Part shown: positions 6,663-10,488 of the stretch, in pieces
Position numbering within the stretch: the stretch's first letter is position 1
Layout: each line of letters begins with the position of its first letter
Assembly (NCBI GenBank): GCA_002727515.1
Contig: PBXF01000044.1
Location: forward strand, 42,683 to 53,170
Length of the DNA stretch: 10,488 bases
DNA from: Methanobacteriota archaeon
GTDB taxonomy: Archaea; Thermoplasmatota; Poseidoniia; Poseidoniales; Poseidoniaceae
Direction: 5' to 3'
Position numbers and translations under genes: made by a program
The notes under the pieces: generated by a model
The model's database searches: none
What the model was told of the DNA's origin: nothing
Seen by the model: the letters and a program-made list of their open reading frames with translations, nothing else

Positions 6663-7673
6663 ATGGTAGAAATGAACATGATACAATCACTAAATAGTGC
6701 CTTAGAATCAATGCTAGAAAAGGACGAAAACGTCGTCATCTTTGGAGAGGACGTTGGATATTTCGGCGGTGTTTTCAGAGTAACAGATGGGCTTCAGGAA
6801 AAACATGGAGAACATAGAGTATTCGATGCACCACTTGCTGAAGGAGGAATTGCTGCTATTGCATTTGGCATGGGATTGAATGGACTACGGCCTGTCGCTG
6901 AGATTCAATTTGCAGACTATATTTTCCCTGCTTACGACCAAATCGTCAACGAAATTGCAAAGTTAAGGCACCGCTCAGGTGGAGAATTTTCAACTCCAGT
7001 AACCATCAGAACACCAGCGGGAGGGGGAATCAAAGGTGGACACCACCACTCCCAAAGCCCAGAATCGCAGTTTACTCATACGCCGGGATTGAAGGTAGTT
7101 TACTGTTCCAATCCAAATAATGCCAAGGGGTTATTGACCAGCGCAATAGAATGCAATGACCCAGTGATATTCTTTGAACCAAAAAGATGTTACAGAGGTC
7201 CATTCTATGGTGATCCACACAATGTACCGACCTGGAAAAATCATCCAAAGGGAGAGGTTCCAGAAGGATATTACTCCATTCCTCTAGAACAGGCAGAGGT
7301 CGTAAAAGAAGGCGACGCTTGTACGGTAATTGCATGGGGTGCGATGGTTCATGTTTGTGAACAGGCTATTAATGATTCAGGAATAAACGCTGAGTTGATT
7401 GATTTGCAAACACTTGTTCCTTGGGATAGAGATACCGTTGTAAATTCTATCAAGAAAACAGGTCGATGTGTAATTGTCCACGAAGCGCCAAAAACAAGCG
7501 GTTTTGGTGCTGAAATGAGTGCTTCAATCCAGGAAAGATGTTTTTGGCATTTGGAAGCACCAATAATTCGTGTAACTGGATGGGACACACCTTTCCCTCA
7601 CACAACGGAATGGGATTACTTGCCTAATCCAGAAAGAATAGCTGAAGCAATAAAGAAAACACAGGAGGCATAA
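6663..7673 (+). CDS. bkdA2: Branched-chain 2-oxoacid dehydrogenase E1 component, beta subunit
   Basis: A 336-residue transketolase-like subunit that completes the E1 active site. GEDVGYFGGVFR (28-39) and APLAEGGI (56-63) are hallmark stretches; Glu60 is the expected residue activating the thiamine aminopyrimidine ring. HSQSPE (129-134) lies in the conserved cofactor-site loop. The C-terminal transketolase domain (from about 205) includes LQTLVPWD and RVTGWDTPFPHT. Length and sequence resemble Pseudomonas BkdA2 (339 residues). It starts nine bases after E1-alpha. Its own stop is followed after two bases by the E2 ATG, so translation is probably coupled. All residues I would expect for an active subunit are present. 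Confidence 0.95.
   Translation: MVEMNMIQSLNSALESMLEKDENVVIFGEDVGYFGGVFRVTDGLQEKHGEHRVFDAPLAEGGIAAIAFGMGLNGLRPVAEIQFADYIFPAYDQIVNEIAKLRHRSGGEFSTPVTIRTPAGGGIKGGHHHSQSPESQFTHTPGLKVVYCSNPNNAKGLLTSAIECNDPVIFFEPKRCYRGPFYGDPHNVPTWKNHPKGEVPEGYYSIPLEQAEVVKEGDACTVIAWGAMVHVCEQAINDSGINAELIDLQTLVPWDRDTVVNSIKKTGRCVIVHEAPKTSGFGAEMSASIQERCFWHLEAPIIRVTGWDTPFPHTTEWDYLPNPERIAEAIKKTQEA
7663..7668 (+). promoter_or_regulatory. Ribosome binding site of E2 inside the E1-beta 3' end
   Basis: AGGAGG lies seven bases before the E2 ATG at 7676 and within the last codons of E1-beta (QEA). It supports this start and coupled translation across the two-base gap. Confidence 0.75.
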
Positions 7674-7675
7674 TT

Positions 7676-8950
7676 ATGGGAATATTTGCGTTTAAATTAC
7701 CAGACATAGGAGAAGGAGTTGTAGAAGGAGAAGTCGTCGAATGGATGGTTTCTGTTGGCGATACTGTCAAGGAAGATGACCCAATTCTATCCGTTATGAC
7801 AGACAAAGCAACAGTTGAAATTCCATCACCTACTGATGGAGTTGTAAAATCTCTTGTTGGTGAACCTGGTACAATTTTAGCAGTTGGACAGGTTTGTATT
7901 GAATTTGAAGTAGATGGAGACGGAAACTCATCTGCAAAATCAGAACCTGAAGAAAGTGCGCCTGCACCTGAACCAACACCAGAACCTGCGCCTGAACCAA
8001 CACCAGAACCTGTTGTTGAAGAGAAGCCAAAGGTTGAGAAAGCAGCGCCTAAGCCAACTCCAGTAGTTGTTGCCGCCCCTGGTGCTAGACCACTAGCATC
8101 TCCTGCTGTAAGACAAAGGGCAAGAGAATCTGGAATTGATTTGGCATCTGTTGCCGGAAGCGGTCCTGCTGGAAGAATTACTCACTCAGACCTTGACTCT
8201 TGGAAAGAGGCGGGCAGCCCTGTTGCTGCAGGAGGTCCATCTAGAGTTGCAAAGACTGGAACTACCGAGATTCCAGTAATCGGTCTGAGGAGAAAGATTG
8301 CTGAATCTATGACTGCATCATATAGCACAATACCTCATTTCAGTTATTTCGAAGAAGTAGATATCACAGAATTAGAAAGTCTCAGAGTTCACCTAAATTC
8401 CACTAGAGCGGAAGGTCAACCAAAACTAACATACCTGCCATTTATCATGCAGGCTTTAGTAAAGGCACTTGGTGAAAATCCAGTTTGTAATGCACTTTAT
8501 GATGATGAAAAAGGAGTAGTTACCAGGCATGATGCAATTCATCTAGGAATCGCAACACAAACAGACAGAGGATTATATGTTCCTGTCGTAAAACATGTCG
8601 AATCTCAAGACATATGGACTTCAGCAACAGAAATGCAGAGAGTTAGCCAAGCTGCGAGAGACGGAACTGCAGGTTTGGACGAATTAACCGGTTCAACATT
8701 TACAATAACTAGCCTAGGGCGAATGGGAGGATTGGGCGCTACTCCGATCATCAACAAACCAGAAGTAGGAATTCTAGGAGTTCACAATGCAGTAGACACA
8801 CCCGTAGTTAGAAACGGACAAATTGTAATCAGAAAGATGATCAGATTTTCATCATCCTGGGACCACAGAGTAGTAGATGGCTGGGATGGGGCTGTATTGG
8901 TACAGAGATTGAAAGCATTGCTTGAACATCCTGCGACTATCTTCATGTGA
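7676..8950 (+). CDS. bkdB: Lipoyl-bearing dihydrolipoamide acyltransferase (E2) of the branched-chain 2-oxoacid dehydrogenase
   Basis: A 424-residue core protein of the complex. It takes the acyl group from E1 onto its lipoyl arm and transfers it to CoA. Residues 1-80 form one lipoyl domain, with lysine 44 in MTDKATVEIP as the attachment site. Residues 90-135 are a flexible Pro/Glu/Ala linker with an APEPTPEP duplication. Residues 138-175 are the peripheral-subunit-binding domain (SPAVRQRARESGIDL, GRITHSDL) that docks E1 or E3. Residues 197-424 are the catalytic trimer-forming domain, with DHRVVDG supplying His397 and Asp401. A single lipoyl domain and this length match bacterial BkdB. Its lysine is the probable substrate of the LipA encoded upstream. 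Confidence 0.95.
   Translation: MGIFAFKLPDIGEGVVEGEVVEWMVSVGDTVKEDDPILSVMTDKATVEIPSPTDGVVKSLVGEPGTILAVGQVCIEFEVDGDGNSSAKSEPEESAPAPEPTPEPAPEPTPEPVVEEKPKVEKAAPKPTPVVVAAPGARPLASPAVRQRARESGIDLASVAGSGPAGRITHSDLDSWKEAGSPVAAGGPSRVAKTGTTEIPVIGLRRKIAESMTASYSTIPHFSYFEEVDITELESLRVHLNSTRAEGQPKLTYLPFIMQALVKALGENPVCNALYDDEKGVVTRHDAIHLGIATQTDRGLYVPVVKHVESQDIWTSATEMQRVSQAARDGTAGLDELTGSTFTITSLGRMGGLGATPIINKPEVGILGVHNAVDTPVVRNGQIVIRKMIRFSSSWDHRVVDGWDGAVLVQRLKALLEHPATIFM
7964..8011 (+). repeat. 24-base tandem duplication in the E2 linker
   Basis: Two adjacent 24-base units (7964-7987 and 7988-8011) differ at one base and each encode APEPTPEP. They lengthen the flexible arm between the lipoyl and subunit-binding domains. 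The near-identity at DNA level points to recent slippage or unequal exchange; copy number may vary between strains. Confidence 0.85.
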
Positions 8951-8955
8951 GGTGA
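8949..8955 (+). promoter_or_regulatory. Ribosome binding site overlapping the E2 stop codon, before a GTG start
   Basis: The E2 TGA (8948-8950) runs into GAGGTGA, four bases before the GTG at 8960. This repeats the layout of the E1-alpha/E1-beta junction. An ATG at 8958 overlaps the GTG but is followed at once by TGA in its own frame, so the GTG must be the E3 start. Confidence 0.65.
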
Positions 8956-8959
8956 AAAT

Positions 8960-10381
8960 GTGAAAGTTAGAAAATGTAAGGTTCTAGTTGTTGGAGCTGG
9001 CCCTGGGGGCTATGTCGCAGCAATACGATCTGCTCAACTTGGAATGGACACCGTAATCGTAGAAGGAGAAAGAGCAGGAGGCACATGCCTGATTAGAGGA
9101 TGTATTCCATCTAAGGCAATGATTCATGCCGCACACAAGTTCCATGATTTGGCGCAGCACTCGAAAGAGGGAGGCCACATGGGAATTTCAATCCCAGGAC
9201 CTGCTGAAATTGAAATGGCAGGGCTGAAAGGTTGGAAAGATGGCATAGTAGACCGACTAAACAAAGGCGTAGAACATTTACTGAAATCTGCTGGAGCAGA
9301 ATTGATAACAGGTTGGGCCGAATTCAAAGATGCAAAAACAGCAGTAGTAGGAGATACCCAAATTGAAGCAGAATTCGTAATACTTGCAAATGGAAGTGTA
9401 CCTATTGAGTTGCCATTCATGAAATATGGCGATGGAGTAATTTCAAGCAGAGAAGCATTGGATATTGATGAAAAGCTCGAACATCTAGTTGTTGTAGGTG
9501 GGGGATATATTGGCCTTGAACTAGGAATCGTTCATCGCATGCTTGGTGCTGAAGTAACCATCGTAGAAGCAATGGATAGCGTACTACCAATCTTCGACAA
9601 AGAGTTGAGAAGACCATTGGAATTATTCATGAAGAAAAATAAAATCAAAGTCAACACAGGTGTCTTTGCCAAAGGTGCTGAAAAACTAGAAAATGGTAAA
9701 ATTAAACTCAATTTCATTGACAAAAACCACGCTGACGATGAGACAAAGATGCAATCTGTCGAAGCAGACCGAGTACTGGTTACTGTCGGAAGGAGGCCTA
9801 GAAGCGAAGGATTGGCACCTACAGGTGTTGCTCTAAACGAGAGAGGTTTTGTCAAAGTTAACGACCAATGTCAAACCAACATGAAAGGAGTTTACGCGAT
9901 TGGCGATTTGACTGACCTTGGAGAAATGTTGGCTCACGTTGCTTCATTCCAGGGTGAAATGGTTGCAGAAATTATTGCAGGGCATAATAGAGCATACAAC
10001 CCAGTAGCAGTTCCTGCAATCGTATTCACAGAACCAGAGATTGTTTCTGTTGGATTGTCTCCTGATGAGGCAAAGGAAGCAGGGCATCCAGTAATTACTG
10101 GTAAATTCCCACTTGCAGCAAACGGAAGATCTCTAACTCAAGAAGCAGAGAAAACCGGTGGATTCGTACGTGTTGTAGCACGTGAAGACGACCATAGATT
10201 ACTTGGTGTGCAAGCAGTAGGTACACACGTTAGTGAATTGGTTGGAGAGTGGACTCTTGCATTAGAGATGGGAGCACTTCTCGAAGATATTGCTGGAACG
10301 ATTCATGCGCATCCAACAATGACTGAAATGACTCATGAAGCTGTACTAGCAACCCTAGGTCATGCTATTCACATCTCTTAG
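8960..10381 (+). CDS. lpd: Dihydrolipoyl dehydrogenase (E3) of the branched-chain complex
   Basis: A 473-residue FAD disulfide oxidoreductase that reoxidises the dihydrolipoyl arm of E2 and reduces NAD. The FAD motif GAGPGG spans 12-17. The redox disulfide is C43/C48 in GGTCLIRGCIPSK; the usual Asn after CL is Ile here. The NAD-binding motif GGGYIGLELG spans 180-189. YAIGD is the second FAD contact. HAHPTMTE supplies the catalytic His451 and Glu456 of the dimer interface. GWKDGIVDRL (91-100) and the overall sequence recall Pseudomonas LpdV, the E3 specialised for the branched-chain complex. The start is the GTG at 8960; no in-frame ATG lies before the FAD motif. It is the last gene of the operon, with a T-run 14 bases after its TAG stop. 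Confidence 0.96.
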   Translation: MKVRKCKVLVVGAGPGGYVAAIRSAQLGMDTVIVEGERAGGTCLIRGCIPSKAMIHAAHKFHDLAQHSKEGGHMGISIPGPAEIEMAGLKGWKDGIVDRLNKGVEHLLKSAGAELITGWAEFKDAKTAVVGDTQIEAEFVILANGSVPIELPFMKYGDGVISSREALDIDEKLEHLVVVGGGYIGLELGIVHRMLGAEVTIVEAMDSVLPIFDKELRRPLELFMKKNKIKVNTGVFAKGAEKLENGKIKLNFIDKNHADDETKMQSVEADRVLVTVGRRPRSEGLAPTGVALNERGFVKVNDQCQTNMKGVYAIGDLTDLGEMLAHVASFQGEMVAEIIAGHNRAYNPVAVPAIVFTEPEIVSVGLSPDEAKEAGHPVITGKFPLAANGRSLTQEAEKTGGFVRVVAREDDHRLLGVQAVGTHVSELVGEWTLALEMGALLEDIAGTIHAHPTMTEMTHEAVLATLGHAIHIS

Positions 10382-10388
10382 AATGAAA

Positions 10389-10488
10389 TCACAAATTTTT
10401 AGGCTCATAGCGTAGTCTATTCCCGAGTATGAAACCCAACGTATTCACAATGATATCAGAAATTTTGTTGTCCCACGTTTCTTCAACG
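10389..10488 (-). CDS. Possible C-terminal end of a convergent gene (cut by the right edge)
   Basis: The minus strand is open for 32 codons from the edge to a TGA at 10391-10389, reading ...NTLGFILGNRLRYEPKNL. It would end seven bases from the lpd stop, which suits a compact convergent pair. The length is too short to exclude chance. A competing plus-strand frame starts at the ATG at 10430 (MKPNVFTMISEILL...) and also stays open to the edge. Only the sequence beyond the edge can decide. No function can be given. Confidence 0.3.
   Translation of the reverse strand, partial: VEETWDNKISDIIVNTLGFILGNRLRYEPKNL
10396..10400 (+). terminator. T-run after the operon, candidate archaeal terminator
   Basis: TTTTT within AAATTTTTAGG starts 14 bases after the lpd stop codon. 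Archaeal RNA polymerase often stops at such runs without a hairpin, and I see no stem here. The run is short, so the call is weak. Confidence 0.3.

Noticed and set aside
5412..7673. E1 pair considered as pyruvate or acetoin dehydrogenase
   Set aside because: The long E1-alpha N-terminus, the HSSSDD loop and LpdV-like E3 fit the branched-chain type better, though substrate use was not tested.
7964..8011. Short tandem units considered as a CRISPR-like array
   Set aside because: Only two adjacent units without spacers, in frame within a protein linker.
7830..8030. Minus-strand open frame rich in Q, V and L
   Set aside because: Low-complexity shadow of the Pro/Glu repeat linker of E2.
9124..9855. 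Minus-strand open frames inside the E3 gene
   Set aside because: Antisense shadows of a strongly conserved lpd gene; no independent signals.

Overview
The window most resembles a marine planktonic archaeon of the Thermoplasmatota, probably Marine Group II (Poseidoniales). This is an inference. It rests on large secreted proteins with Ca-binding DxDxDG repeats or many beta-sandwich domains, a C-terminal membrane anchor with a very acidic tail, compact AT-leaning DNA, and a type II tRNA-Leu beside a catabolic gene cluster. A marine bacterium is not strictly excluded, because the metabolic genes are of bacterial type.

Left third (1-3375, minus strand): two exported proteins in tandem. A 965-residue surface protein has a signal peptide, an N-terminal beta domain, several Ig/NEW3-like modules, one C-terminal transmembrane segment and an acidic cytoplasmic tail. 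It is followed by the start of a secreted protein with calcium-binding repeats that runs off the left edge. A GC-rich hairpin lies between them.

Middle (3376-4474): an AT-rich 200-base promoter region, then tRNA-Leu(UAA) on the plus strand with an encoded CCA. The CCA directly abuts the stop codon of a convergent short-chain reductase gene on the minus strand. That reductase carries the Asp-Tyr-Lys triad and TGxxRRxG motif of pteridine reductases (PTR1/FolM). A 99-base divergent intergenic region separates it from the operon on its other side.

Right part (4475-10381, plus strand): a tight five-gene operon with gaps of 2-9 bases. It holds lipoyl synthase (lipA), E1-alpha, E1-beta, lipoylated E2 and dihydrolipoyl dehydrogenase E3. 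Together these form a complete branched-chain 2-oxoacid dehydrogenase complex plus the enzyme that makes its lipoyl cofactor. Gene order, the long E1-alpha N-terminus and sequence recall match the Pseudomonas bkdA1-bkdA2-bkdB-lpdV type. In an archaeon with isoprenoid lipids the likely role is oxidation of valine, leucine and isoleucine skeletons to acyl-CoAs, fitting a protein-degrading heterotroph.

I see no CRISPR array, insertion sequence, phage gene or clearly undescribed system. The most notable features are the apparently transferred bkd-lipA module, stop-overlapping ribosome binding sites at two junctions, a 30-base-spaced direct repeat upstream of the tRNA, and the pterin-reductase-like gene.
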